Source: Urophycis tenuis (taxonomy: Eukaryota; Chordata; Actinopteri; Gadiformes; Phycidae). Taken from it: DNA of 64,000 nucleotides. Made by a program: the position numbers and the translations under genes. The stretch spans positions 10,466,525 to 10,530,524 of the forward strand of contig JAXIVH010000001.1 in NCBI GenBank assembly GCA_036785325.1, written 5' to 3'. The notes beneath the pieces were generated by a model. It saw nothing but the letters and a program-made list of their open reading frames with translations. It was not told where the DNA came from and did no database searches. Below, one piece after another: positions 1 to 12,642 of the stretch (position 1 is its first letter; every line of letters starts with the position of its first letter).

Positions 1-639
1 AATGAGCAGTCCAAAAATGGCATCAAGGATCTCCCTCATGGAAATGTGGGCGTTGTAGCCGCGGTCAAATATGTTGTGACATATCCGCCCAGAGTTGTTG
101 ATATTGCAGTGGTACACCTACACTAATGTTAAGATCATTTAACAACTGCTGCATGTACCTCTCCATTGGCTCTTTTACAATGATAATAATAAAACAGATA
201 ACACAAAAATCCAAATGGAAGGATACAGACGTGACAAAGCGGATTGTGGGAGGTTTCACTGGATAGTCCTCACCAAACTGACAGTATAGCTCAAAGGTGC
301 CTTTCTCATATGGCGTGTCAGGGGGACCCTGCATCAGAATCTTCCAAAACGCTATTGACAGGTACAAATCACACATAACAGTTAGAAATCACACATAACA
401 GTGAGAAACCACACATCAGTTAGAAATGACACATAATAGTTAAAAATCATATAAGTTAAAATCACCCATAAAAGTTATCAGATGAAACATAGCAGAAAAC
501 AGTTATAAAGCACACAACAGTCATCTCACACAAAAGTTATAAATCACAGTCATTAAAGTTAAGACAACACTCACAATGGTCATAAGTCACACATCCACAG
601 GAAATACACAATACTTACTTGGAAATACACGATACTTTC

Positions 640-830
640 TAATATATAATTAATAGGGTTTTATTGTAGTTGCATTAGTCATTTGAAGAGTTAAAAAAAA
701 CAACGGTCGGTCTCAACTCAAGTATACAACCGGCAAGTCGGTCGGACTAAAAAGGAAAAATAAATATTTGGGTCGGTCCTAAATTGACAGGGTGGGTCGG
801 GTTACTGCAAACCACAATATTTAGGGATGA
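640..830. repeat. Interspersed repeat shared with 28625-28800
   Basis: GGTCGGTCCTAAATTGACAG and the surrounding ~170 bp recur in copy 2, but inside a different context (within the hAT at 27797-28988). It is therefore a dispersed repeat rather than duplicated gene sequence. Family not recognised. Confidence 0.6.
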
Positions 831-1115
831 TTTAAAGTGATGGTTCGGAGTAAAATTCACCCTGAGGTAATTTCCACCAATAATCCAGCCAAATACCCCC
901 TCAGATGCATTTTTAGCGACGGTCAATATTTATCAAGTTTAGGGGTATAAGCCGAATGGCTTAGTATTGGAGTGCCCGGTACTGTGTGTATATCTCGTAA
1001 ATTACCCCACTAATAATGCATGGATTGTTACCCAACTTCTGTAGTAGTACATACTGTATATGGTCTGTACTCACAAAACGAGGCATTTTAAAGTTTGTAA
1101 GTACACCAGGAGTTT

Positions 1116-1460
1116 ATTTAAAAGAGCACTTTTCTGATAGCTTCAACTAGCTGTTGCTAAGGCTACCGCTGCGTCGACGTCTCTTCCGTCTTTCCGGATA
1201 AGTTCGTAAAAGTCCTCTTCAAAACTCACAAATGTAAGGAAAAGGTTAGTGAATTCAACACTCCATCGAAATGTATTGACAACTGGAATAATTGAATACT
1301 TGAAATTAGATGGAGTGTTGAATTCACTAACTTTTTCCTTACACTTGTGAGTTTTGAAGAGGACTTTTACGAACTTATCCGGAAAGACAGAAGAGACGTC
1401 GACGCAGCGCTAGCCTTAGCAACAGCGAGTTGAAGCTATCAGAAAAGTGCTCTTTTAAAT
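1116..1460. repeat. 152-bp inverted repeat at the end of the Penelope-like element
   Basis: Left arm 1116-1267 and right arm 1309-1460 are near-perfect reverse complements (a few substitutions) around a 41-nt AT-rich loop. The right arm overlaps the end of the RT frame. Read on plus, 1309-1460 also encodes an open peptide (EEDFYELIRKDRRDVDAA), so the arms may derive from the element's own upstream coding or pseudo-LTR region. Confidence 0.85.
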
Positions 1461-2769
1461 ACGTGGTGGTTGGTATATTATCCGCCCTGTGTTGCAAGGT
1501 TCTGATAACCCCCAATTTGTGCTCCAGAGGGTGATGGGAGTCAAAGAGAAGGTACTGATCTGTGTGAGTGGGTTTCCTGTATACCCCAATGTGGAGGCTC
1601 CTGTCATCCCCAAAGTGTACATCACAGTCCAAAAAAGGTAAGTGGTTATCTTTGGCATCTTCTCTGGTGAACTTGATGTTTACGTCCACTGAATTAATGT
1701 GTTCAGTAAATGCCTGAAGTTCTTGGGTTCTGATTTTAACCCATGTGTCATCCACATACCGGAACCAATGGCTAGGTGCTGTTCCTTTGTAGGATTTTAA
1801 AGCCTTTTGTTCGAACATTTCCATGTATAAGTTCGCCACAATGGGGGATACTGGAGAGCCCATGGCACAACTATGCTTCTGTCTGTAGAAAGTATTGTTG
1901 AACTGGAAGTATGTGGTGTTCAGGCACAGCTCCAGTAACTGACAGATCTGGTCTGGGTTGAGGTTTGTTCTAACCTGTAGGGTTAGATCCTGTTTTAACC
2001 GATGCCTCACAGTTTCCACTGCCTCCATGGTTGGAATGCAGGTGAATAAAGATGTTACATCATATGACACCATGGTTTTGTTTGGATCTAGTCTTAGACC
2101 CCGGATTTTGTCCACAAACTCCTGCGAGTTTTGGATGTGATGTGGTGTGTTACCAACCAGAGGAGCTAAGATGTTGGCTACATACTTAGCGATGTTGTAG
2201 GTCACTGAATTGATGCTGCTCCCAATGGGTCTGAGTGGGACCCCTTCTTTATGAATCTTAGGGAGTCCATATAGGCACGGGGTGGTCTCCTGTGGGTAGA
2301 GTCTGAGGTACTGTTGTCGGTCAAAGAATCCATCTTTTTGTAGTTTTTGTAAGCATTCTATAACTTTTCTCTTGTAACCACTGGAAGGGTCACACTTCAA
2401 GGGTTCGTATGTGTTGGTGTCATTGAGCAGTGTGGAGACCTTGGATTGATAGTCAGTAGTATTTAAGATGACTGTGCATCTTCCTTTGTCCGCTGGAAGG
2501 ATTGTGATGTTTTTGTCCTTGCTCAGAGATATCATGGCTTTCCTTTCAGTGGTGGAGAGGTTTGAAGGTGGGGTCTTCGCACTGGACAAGGTTGCTGCCA
2601 CTTTAAGCCTAAGCTGCTCAGCTTCGGTCTCATTTAAGTTGTTTTTCCCTATGGCTGACTCTGTCGCTGTGATGAGTTCAACTGTAGGAACTTGGTCTGG
2701 TGTTACAGCAAAATTCAGTCCTTTGGCTAAGACCTCCTTCTCCGGGTGGGTAAGCTCTCTGTCAGACAT
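1375..2769 (-). mobile_element. Penelope-like element reverse transcriptase (3'-truncated)
   Basis: A 464-residue open frame with the RT signature of Penelope-like elements: GLPKIHK, RPI, motif A SYDVTSLF, motif B MGSPVSPIVANLY and motif C RYVDDTW. All catalytic aspartates are present. No GIY-YIG endonuclease follows: homology stops near 1460, where the frame enters an inverted repeat (1116-1460) and ends. It sits in an intron-equivalent part of copy 1 and is absent from copy 2. The start at 2769 (MSDRELTHPEKE) leads into the conserved KGLNF stretch typical of these RTs. The element is probably dead because of the missing C-terminus. Confidence 0.85.
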
Positions 2770-3613
2770 ATTCTTAACCCATCTTGTAGATCAACCCGTC
2801 TTGTAGATCCCTTTGTGCGGGTCGGTTTGTTTCTTGCCTCCCATTCATTATGTCGGTTTTGTTTGAGTTCTTGGATTCAGTAAGGTAACAATTCAGGTAA
2901 CAATGAATGACCACAATAAGGAATAAACGTGTCTCCTGTGTGTTTAAAGCTAATTGAGAAGGCATATATGGCTATATTTTAAAATCAGTCATCATGGGGG
3001 TACTTGGACAGCTGAATAGTTTCTCAGGTGGTACTCAGTATTGAAAGTTTGAGAACCACTGGTCTAATGAATGTGACGTTACTCTAAGCACAGTGGGCTA
3101 GTTCACTAACGACATGAAGTAAACAGCATAGGGTTAAAACTACAGACAGTATACATATCTAAAAAATAAATTTGATTTTTTTTTTTTTTTGCAGTGGCGC
3201 TGACAATCCAGCAGCGGCGGTGCGCCGCTGTTGAATGCATATAGGAGAAACACTGCCGTTAGAATCCGACTCAATGTTTGCTTTCAAGTCTCCTTTTCAG
3301 TCTCATTTTCACGACTAGAGTACAGCTCTATTCTGATTCAATTTGATTCTGAGTCAAGTTTAAAGTTCCCAGCTCTGATGAATGATAACACTGAATCCAG
3401 TAACCAGTCCTCCATGGGTAAGATTCTCACTTACTGAAGTCTGACTCGGATGGGAAGATTGTGACGTAGGGATGAGGATTACAATGCAGGCTTCTCAACT
3501 CCTCAAGTACACGTTTGTCCGTCTCCATTAAGGTCCTTTTCTTGGATTCCTGTATCTCTTTTTTTAAAGAACTGTTTAGAAAGAAGTGAGTGTTATGTAA
3601 GTAGCAACACAGT

Positions 3614-4840
3614 GGCCCTCATTTATCAAACGAACGTAGAAATGAGAGCAAATCTGAACGCATGATTCATCTTACGATAGGACCCACGTGAGATTTACGA
3701 AACGTATCGTATCACACCAATCCCAGCGTACGAAGGAGCTTGGTGTTGATAAATACGGCGGCTGAGATCGATCGTAATTAACGTAACACGCCCCTATAAA
3801 AGAAGTCTCGCCCCTAATTTTTACGACATGGAGAAACATCCAACGGCAAAGAAGAAGCAGATTTTTTCAGAAACAGAAATGGAGACACTCGTGTCACTTG
3901 TTGATGCCCCCCCCCCCCCCCCCTAGACATTACTTCATATTATTTATAGTAATGTTATTTATTGTATTATTTATTCTCAACTACCGTTGCACCCCCCACC
4001 CCCATATCCATACAATCCACATTAATCTGTTGTACCCGTTCCGTTGTATTGCACTAGCGCACTATTGCACCATCTGTACACTTCTTGTATTATATTACTA
4101 TTTCTCGCACTACCTGTACATTGTTTACATTTTTTTTTATACTGTTTACAGCCTGTTTCTGCTAGTGTTAGTAACCGTTTACTACCTTAACGATCACTAC
4201 CTCCACCTGCACTGTTTACTGTCATTTTAATAACTACTACCACTTTTCATGTTTTTCAATTTTGCACTCTGCACCTTGTTCTGCATTTCTGCATTTCAAC
4301 CCGCACCTTTAACGCTCATTTGCACTTCTGGTTAGAACACCAACTGCATTTCGTTGTCCCTGTACTTGTACTCTGCACAATGACAATGAAGTTGAATCTA
4401 ATCTAATCTAATTAAGGGCAAGCAAAAAAAAAAAACGCAAAATGGAAACAAATCACTGTTGCAGTCAACAGTGTGCCCCATGTTCAACAGGCTACGGAAG
4501 AGGTAAATAATTAATTGAATAATTAATTAAATGTAAAATTGATGTTAAATTGATCCATCTTAAAACATTTCACATTTGACCTATAGGCTATTGTTTGCAT
4601 TGCGTTAAAATTATTTTATTCCGAATAAGGTGAAGAAAAAGTTGTCCGACTCTTGCGGATATATGTCTCGCTACTGGTCGCACTCGAAAAAGTTGCGTAC
4701 ACGAGCTCAGACCTGACGTGAGATTTCGTCGCAGCCTGCACTCACGTTCAAATTGATAAATGCCAACCTTAACGTGGAAATTAGCGTACGTCCATTTTAC
4801 GTCCATTTTCTGTCGTACGCCTGTTTGATAAATGAGGGCC
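3614..4840 (+). mobile_element. PIF/Harbinger-type DNA transposon remnant with split Myb/SANT-like ORF
   Basis: Terminal inverted repeats GGCCCTCATTTATCAAAC are flanked by a 3-bp AGT target duplication (3611-3613, 4841-4843). Copy 2 of the gene lacks the element at the matching site (~26155). An ORF beginning at 3828 (MEKHPTAKKKQIFSETEME) resembles the Myb/SANT-like protein of Harbinger elements. It is interrupted at ~3905 by a LINE tail and resumes at ~4412 (WKQITVAVNSV). No DDE nuclease gene is present. Confidence 0.7.
3905..4416 (+). mobile_element. LINE 3' end (L2/Maui-like), nested
   Basis: A C-rich, T-rich stretch ends in a fish LINE 3' signature (TGCATTTCGTTGTC...ACAATGACAATGAAGTTG) followed by a TCTAA-type tail repeat near 4398-4412. 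It splits the Harbinger Myb-like frame. It begins with a poly-C run at ~3907, which may be degraded. No coding potential is left. Confidence 0.6.
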
Positions 4841-6374
4841 AGTGAGAGTACTTGACATGGCATGGGAGGAAAGACAAAACACAACACAAATGACCTGTTG
4901 TTGGTTGGTTTGTACAAACCTCTCTGTCATGGTCACTTTGTCGCTGAACTTGCTTGGCAGAGAAGTCTCGGGGAGATCATCGTAGCCATGTTGTTTGAAT
5001 ATGCTTCTTAGAACAGTCTGGTGGCAGATGCAACACACAACATAGATGATTTGTCAGTTTTGTGTTTCTTTTTTTTTTATACTTTATTTTAAAAGACAAC
5101 CCTTAACCATACGGCAAGTACTGCTCAAACTGACCTCACTTGTGATGGACGATGGATCAAGTTTTTCCTTGGGTTTTCTCATTTCCAGAGAAAGAACGGT
5201 CTCACATTCAAAAAGTCTGAGGCCTTCTTTGCTTGTTTGTGGCTTGAAACAGCAACCTCCTGAATCCAGATTTGGGCATAAAGTAAAAATAGACTGTTGA
5301 CATGTATAGACTGACTCAATGTATGTGACGTTGAGGCTGTGTGTGACTGAGGTACCGGCTCTAGTGAGGCTGTACCTGTGGCATTGCTGATACCGTGAAG
5401 TGTGTTGTTCACCACTTCTCCAAGCAGAATGGAATCCACAATGATGTTGGATTTGATCAGATTTACTGCAACAGTTTCAGGTTTTACCTTGGATCTGTGT
5501 GGAGAGTGATTCATTCACATAGCATTGCAAACTCATGTTTCATTCAATTCCACCTGCCATAAATTGTCCATACAAATCTCTATTACTGCATAATGTACAC
5601 TACATGAACAAAGTCCCTCTGCGCGTCTTTGGATTTGATTTGAAATTATACTGCAAACGTGGTTATCGTTTGACCTTGTGTGAGGTTGTAAGTGAGTATG
5701 GTCATTGGAAATATTTTGACATTTTCCAGAATTTACCCAACATCGTTTCCATCTGTGAGACATATAATGCGGAGTCTACAATCAGGGAACCTCTTCTTGA
5801 CTGCTTCCATTTCATTTACTCCATGTTGCAGAGCGTCGTACAGAACAGTCTTCCCACCTGCTTTAAGGCCACGCAGATGTTCCTGTTGTTAAATGTAGGG
5901 TTAGGGCTAGATCTATCTTTATATACTTTCATAATGTGTACACTGAAAAAAGGGCAGAATTTGTATTCCATAAAGTTTGTTTTCAAAAAAATATATAATT
6001 TATATCATTTTCATATTTGACACAATACATTTGCTTGTAAAAGATTAAACGTCTTGAGATAATGATAAAAACCTACCTTGAATTTTTCCAGAGTTTCTGT
6101 AAACGTGTGTATGACTTTCACTTTTGAGTTGAACGTCACAAGGCCAATCACATGATGGAAATCATAAGCCATGGTCCTTGTTGCAAAGCTGTCAAACAGC
6201 TCCTTCACTGCATCAATCTTTTTCATTTTCAGTTCCTCGTAGCATTCCTCAACCATGGAGGAACTGGTATCCATCAGCACCTAAAAAATAAAGCTATGAT
6301 TTGTACTGTAATGTAATTTCTATACGATCACTGCCTATTCAGTTAGCAGATGCCCATAAAATATACTGCACACA

Positions 6375-6383
<9 letters not shown>

Positions 6384-6436
<53 letters not shown>
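6384..6436. repeat. (TA)n microsatellite
   Basis: Long TA run directly beside a splice donor of copy 1 (exon end 6439). In copy 2 the matching site carries a hAT insertion (27797-28988). Confidence 0.95.
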
Positions 6437-6437
<1 letters not shown>

Positions 6438-9400
6438 CCAGAATTGCTTCTTTTGGAGTCCTGCAAGTAATAAATGTTTGGTCCTTGGAAAGATTACCGG
6501 TTCTGTAGAAAAGAAAAATGCAAAGTTGGATAATCAATATTTCTACAAATTGATGATTAGATATAGATTAGCTATATAATAGATTATGTATCTTCTATGT
6601 TTCTTTCATTAGTGTATTCATTATCTGCATTTGTTTTCTGAATCTTTCCCAAAATATTAAATATGGCAAATAAGTTTTGTTGTATGTTAAGATGTGTTAT
6701 AATATAATAAAATAACAGTTGGTGCTAGACTGTCACTGCCTTTTTTACTTTTTAAAAAAGAGACATTTTAATAATTTGTCTAATTTTACATAATATCAGA
6801 TGTACATTTATGTTATGCATGTAGGATGATACATTCTGTGCACACATAAATGTGTGTAATGTTTGTAAAGAACTGCAAGCGCTTCTTTTCTTACATGGCT
6901 GCCAGTTCATCCAAATTCACAATGTTCTTTTTGCCAGTGAGAAAATCCCACACGTTAATCAGATGTGGCGTACATTTATCTTTGGACAGACAAATGCCAA
7001 CATTATCTGCAACAAGAAGAAGAACAAGAACAAGACGAACATCTTAATGATTACCTGGCTAGCTTGCAATAAAACAAGCATAAGTAGCTTTAATGTGTGT
7101 ATGTTTGTGTGTGTAATGCAGTACCTTCACCCAGAAGTATAGGCAATGGCCCAGGCTGCCCTGCATCCTTGAGTTGTAGAGGAGGAGTCACTTGTAGGAA
7201 GGGGAGCTTTGACAGTTTCTCTGTCATGTAGGCAAAGGTCTCCTTCATGTTCACTTGAAAGCTTTAAGCAAAAACAGTGAACCGACATTAGCATTGGCAT
7301 GACCACTTTAGCCTGTGTTGTATTTTGCTTCATGGCAACTTAACTTAAGGAATAAAACACAACTACTTCTGCAGTGGATGCAACCTTGACCGCATCACCA
7401 TTTGTTGTACACTATTTTACAACATCCCAGAGTGGTTTATTCTGCTTATACCACAGTTTCCAACAATTATAAGACCATGGTTGCTTTCGTCCTAAATATT
7501 CTTTTTCTATCAACTTAATCAGCCTGAATATAAAAAAATGTTATGACATTGTTATATACTTGAAATACTTTGTCACTAATGTTCCAAGGGTGTGCATTAT
7601 GTTTCAATAACAGGGCACCTCTGACTTTTAACAATTCTGAATCAATGCCATATTTATCATGAACCACAACAGTAAAGTACAACCATGGACCAGATGTTTT
7701 CTTTACAACACAAAAACAATGTAAACAAAGCGCCTTGAAGATTGTTTGGATTTCAACTGGTTTAAGTTCTTGGTAACTGTGGACCTTGGCAGAATAAACT
7801 ATGACACGGTGTCCATTTTTGGAAAAAAATGAGGTAGCTTACCACCCTAAGTGTGGAACCTTGTGTATTCCTTACATATGAGCACTACATTGGCCTTATT
7901 CACAAGGAGTGGAGATCTCTTCACAACATCATTCAAATAAGAATGGGATTTTTTAGGAGCCAGACATACAACAAGTATGTTTAATATTCAAGAACATCTG
8001 TTAAATAGCTACATACTTCTCTCTGGGCAAGTCAGATTGATATAACCAAAGGAGGTATGTTGTGAAAGAGGGAGGCAGGCTGAGCAGTATCTTCTCTGTG
8101 ACAGTGACCCTCTTCAGTGAGCTTTCCTTTAAGTCTTTTTCGGAGCAGTTTGGAATTTTCTCTCCATCTTAAAAAGGAAAATCAAATCAAATCAATGCTA
8201 ATGAAGCTAACAACATGGCCAACGATAACATATGATCACAAAAATAGACTTTTCACTGTAGATCATTGCTATGAGCGCCTTGTCCTAAGTAAGGCTTTTT
8301 TTAGTAATGCATAATGACGTCACTATAACATTGTTTCCTTCACGCCTCTGCCCATGGCATCTATGGGATCGCAGTGCTTACTAGAATTTAACATGTGTGT
8401 AAAACTGTACTCTAGATAATTTACCTCTGATCTTTTGAAGAATATCAGCTCTTTCAAAGACAACTGGTAATCCAGGTACATATACTGGTTCACAGAAACG
8501 AAGTCCTTGGTCAGATGTCAGTTTGATTGGTGCATAGACTTCATGCACCGTTGAATGATTCTGATTAAATGGGGGGAAATGGTTATCTCTTCAGTTATTT
8601 AAAAGGACACCTATCTTTAAATAAAAGTGCAGTGTAACAAAATATTGTAAGAGACATGGGTAGCTTTCCTTGCATTCCAATGGACAGGGTTGAGCTACAC
8701 AGTATCAAAACAAGGTCTACAGCTTAAAGTAGAAAACACACCTCCGCTGCTGTTAAGAGATGTGCCCAACAGTGTGATGAATACTCAAAGACATCCACGT
8801 CCTCTATTGGTTTTTCCTCAGTGCGTTGTCCAGGCTTTGGCAAAAGTTGTCTGAACAGCACATACAGTCCTTCAAAGATTGCAATCTTTGAAGGGTGGAA
8901 GAGAATAAAATCATAATGCATATACATGTATTACGCATGAGAGTTGTGTGTGATGAGTACATGTAGTAGCTAAAAGCTAACAGACACACATACCTTCTGA
9001 GTTTTGGTTACAATCTCATTCTTGCTGATCAGCTGGTACAAACTTTGTGCCAGAGGGTTACAGCCAGTTAGTTGGCGAATGTAAGCAACGACCTCTGTGA
9101 ATCTCCCTCCCTGCTTTTCTGTTCTCTGAGGGAGGGCAAAAGCATGTTTTTGTTGTTGTAGTTTTAAAATACTCTCAATATAGTATTCTAAGGGTTTGTT
9201 ATGGAAGCCATATTCAGCTTTTAAAACTTATGGAAATGACTAATATTGAAATGAATAAAGATCAAAATTATCATAATTATAAATACAAATATATCAGTCT
9301 ATTAAAAAATGGCACTAACATATTTAGCATATTCGTTAATGTGGCTTACCACAGAATACAGTGAAGAGAGGAACACGCTCTGTCCTTTTGTTGTTTGTTT

Positions 9401-11292
9401 CACAGACAGTTCAACATCATTACTGAAAGACTGCATAGGTTCTGTGGGTTGGTCGTGACACGTAGACAAGTAAAACTTCATTGTTGAACTTCTGTCTTCA
9501 GAGAGGCCGCAATCTTCCAAGATGTCACCATCACCATGGACCCCTCTGCGAAAATGTAAAAATGTAAAAATTGAGTGGTGTGGGAAATTGGTAAAATGAT
9601 GAAAAAACAAACAGAAAGACAACTTGTGATTTTAGATTACTGGTAATGTAGAGCACGTGCAGGGATTCCACTTTCAATCGCCAGTTTTCTTTTCAAATCC
9701 CTAATTGTGTCAGTGGTCAAGTTCACAGAAATCTCAAAGTTTCCCTATGGGTGGAACAAGCACATGGTAATTTACAATTTCTAATGCATTTCAACTGAAA
9801 AACTAAACAAGTGCATCAAGGATCAAAAGTATTGTATTCTGAAAACATGATCTTTTAAATTCAACACTCACCTTGAGCATGATATGACATCGAATGGTAT
9901 GGTCTCCTGGAGTTACTTCTTCGTCTTTGCTTGTCATTATAATGTTTTGTTTTAAGTTCTGCTTGGGTGTAAATATGGCGTACAGTATATCGTCATTTTT
10001 GATATGTCTGTCTTTCAAGGACCCTTGGGAAAGTAAAAAACAACAAATGAATACATCATATCATGTGTATATATGTTAATGTTTACTACAGTTCTGTATC
10101 TGTATCTGCATGATGAAGTGAAATGGGTAGGGCTGTACTTACATGTGTTAATGAAGGGGTCATCAGTGAGGGGCATTCCATCCATAGTGTACAGGCAGAC
10201 ACTTTTACTGTTGCCAACATTTTCAGCATGACAAATCCTCAGCATTAAATCTTCAACTGTGTTCTGTGCTGGATCCATGTCTACAAAGAGAACTAATTTA
10301 GTATTTCTATTCTAATGCAAATCTTTTTTGGCAAAACCCAATTTGTTTAGTAAACGTTCCAGAGGAGGTTTTATATTTATATTACCATAACCTTATACCG
10401 TAGCATTGTTGTACACTTGAATCAGGCAGACCACTTGTGCTAACAAAAGCTTATTATGGATTCAATATCAATGAGTTTGGGTCATAGACCGGTGTGGGCA
10501 CACAATGGGACCAATGTGATTAGTTTCTGCTGCTGGTTGAAGAGAATGGTACAGCTCTGTAGATGACAAATCTACACCCTCATAAGGGCTGTGAGTAAAC
10601 CAATGGGTGCCGTCATGCTACGTCCATTGTCTTTGGCAAAACTTAATAACGTTCACCTTACTCCTACACATTCTATCATGTTTCACAACCATTTTAAAAT
10701 CCAAATTCTAGGAGTGTGTGCTTGTGCAACAGCCATTAATATACAATATATAATATAGGTGTGTCGCTCTTACCTCTGATAAATCTGTGCTCAGGACACT
10801 CAGGGTATGTGTACTGAAGGCTGAAGTCCTCCGCCGTCTTCTTGAAGGCCTCTGGTCCAGGGGCCTCTGAGTCGGGCCTGGCTCTGAGCCTTCTCACATG
10901 GTCCTTCAGACTTGCAAAGCGATTCTTCTCTGCTTGAGTGAAGCCTGTTTCGGAATCTTGATTGTTTACAGGCTTTTGGACTGGGGCTCATAAGTGTGTA
11001 CTGGCTGCTCGAGATTTCACAATTTAGGTTGCACCTTGATCACTTAATTACATACATCCATTTGTGTATTCAGTGTGAGCATATGCCAACGAGAAGGCTC
11101 ACCAAGAGAAATACAAGTAGTGTAATTAAGCTATATGGAATGTAGTAGCATACTGTGGGTTGACAAACCTGAGTTTGTAGGATATAGGAAGACAATGCTT
11201 TTAAAGATCAGATAAGAAATTACTACATTTGGACTCAAATTGCCCTCTATAGGTTAAACAACTGCTATTGCATCCCTTCATTGTTATGAGTG

Positions 11293-11361
<69 letters not shown>
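11293..11361. repeat. (CA)n microsatellite
   Basis: About 34 uninterrupted CA units in the intron between the SAM exon and the linker exon of copy 1. Absent from copy 2. Confidence 0.95.
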
Positions 11362-11363
<2 letters not shown>

Positions 11364-11469
11364 TATAGGCCTATATAATGGGCTTGATTATCGCCTTTGT
11401 GATGGTGCTTATCCGCCACCAAGTGAAGTTTCCCACTAGAAATGCATAACATTAACAACTAGAAAATGT

Positions 11470-11840
11470 AATTCCAGGAATTACTCGTGCATAGGAATGC
11501 CCGTAATCATTGAGATACATTTGAGGTGGGAATGGAACCACCAACCCTCTGGTTGTGGAACACATGCTCTACCCACAGAGCTATGCTGCCAAGCTGACAG
11601 CTGGAAAGCATTTAGCGTTTTCAAATGTAACAATGGAAAGCAAGGCTCAATGTTGACTCTATGGGAGTTTTCTGCATTTTTAATCGCAAATATCTCAAAA
11701 TGTATAAAGTATACAAAAATGAAAAATTCATAGCACATCCATACCAAAGTAGACTTTTGAAATATAGTTTGAATTTAATGTTGAGGTTCAGTAGTTTTTC
11801 CTCCATTAATTGCAGAAATTTGGTGTGAAAAATATATGTA
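11470..11840 (-). mobile_element. SINE-like composite repeat with internal tRNA-like promoter (copy A)
   Basis: On minus, an A-box-like GCATAGCTCTGTGGGTAGAG is followed by a B-box-like GGTTGGTGGTTCCATTCCC, as in tRNA-derived SINEs. Homology with 57310-57730 starts ~200 bp before the tRNA-like part and continues ~100 bp after it, so the tRNA-like piece lies in the middle of the repeat unit. It is inserted in an intron of copy 1. Confidence 0.65.
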
Positions 11841-12629
11841 ACGAAAAGTTATCTAGATTGTGCTTTTCTAGCATACCAGTAGGCTTATGTAAAGTAACAC
11901 ATCCACACGTGTGACGGTCGTTGATCAAAAATGTTATGAACATTTTTATGTTGCCCATCAAATTTCACAATGGCTTTATAGCGTAGTGTGTGGCATGTGT
12001 CATCCTGAAATATGCCACTAGTAGGCGATGTGCCAATGGCACGCAAAGTTGTGTGACATACGTGTCATGAATTCATGCCGCTGATTTCTGACGCGATTAA
12101 AACAATGTAGGCCTACTTTTAATGATCAAAACGTTAATAGACCAGGACAGGACTACCTTTATTTTGTTAGACACCCATGTGGCATACGCTACTAATAATC
12201 AAAACGTCAACAACGTCGCCCAGTTTTATAAACATAAAACATAAATCTATATGGCAGGCTTGTGAGGGTTAGATAAAGCATTACTTTAGCCGATTAGACT
12301 TAGTTGGACATAATCATTTCCAATATTCCTATATAGATTTGGGTTCGTTTATTTTGAAAGCAACATAGATTTTTACAATTACGCTACAAATTCATTGTGA
12401 AAATTGATGTTAATAATTTTCTAAACATTTGCGCTGCCGTTTTCGTTCAGAGACAGTCACACCCAAGGGTCACACGTGACCACGTTTTATGTTATTTGAT
12501 ATGACGTATGGCACGTTTCAGTGGCATGCAGAAGTACTGGCACTTGTCGCACATCAAATCTAATTCCCTCTTGTCTGGAGGACGCAGCTTCCGTGTTCTA
12601 GGACACCTGTTCCGTGGTCACACTAAAAC

Positions 12630-12642
12630 GAAAAGTGAAACT
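12630..12642 (+). promoter_or_regulatory. IRF-binding-like motif in first coding intron, copy 1
   Basis: GAAAAGTGAAACT contains the IRF core AANNGAAA and is conserved exactly at 35399-35411 in copy 2, although the sequence around it has diverged. Confidence 0.35.

Noticed and set aside
5535..6020. 161-residue plus-strand frame
   Set aside because: Antisense to VWA exon 5882-5737 and intron sequence of the minus-strand gene.
10800..10991. 63-residue minus frame starting MSPSPKAC
   Set aside because: Wrong phase: the paralogous exon in copy 2 shows the true frame (KNRFxxLKDHVRRLRARPDS) in another phase, so this apparent 8-nt frameshift probably lies in intron if the acceptor at 10945 is used.
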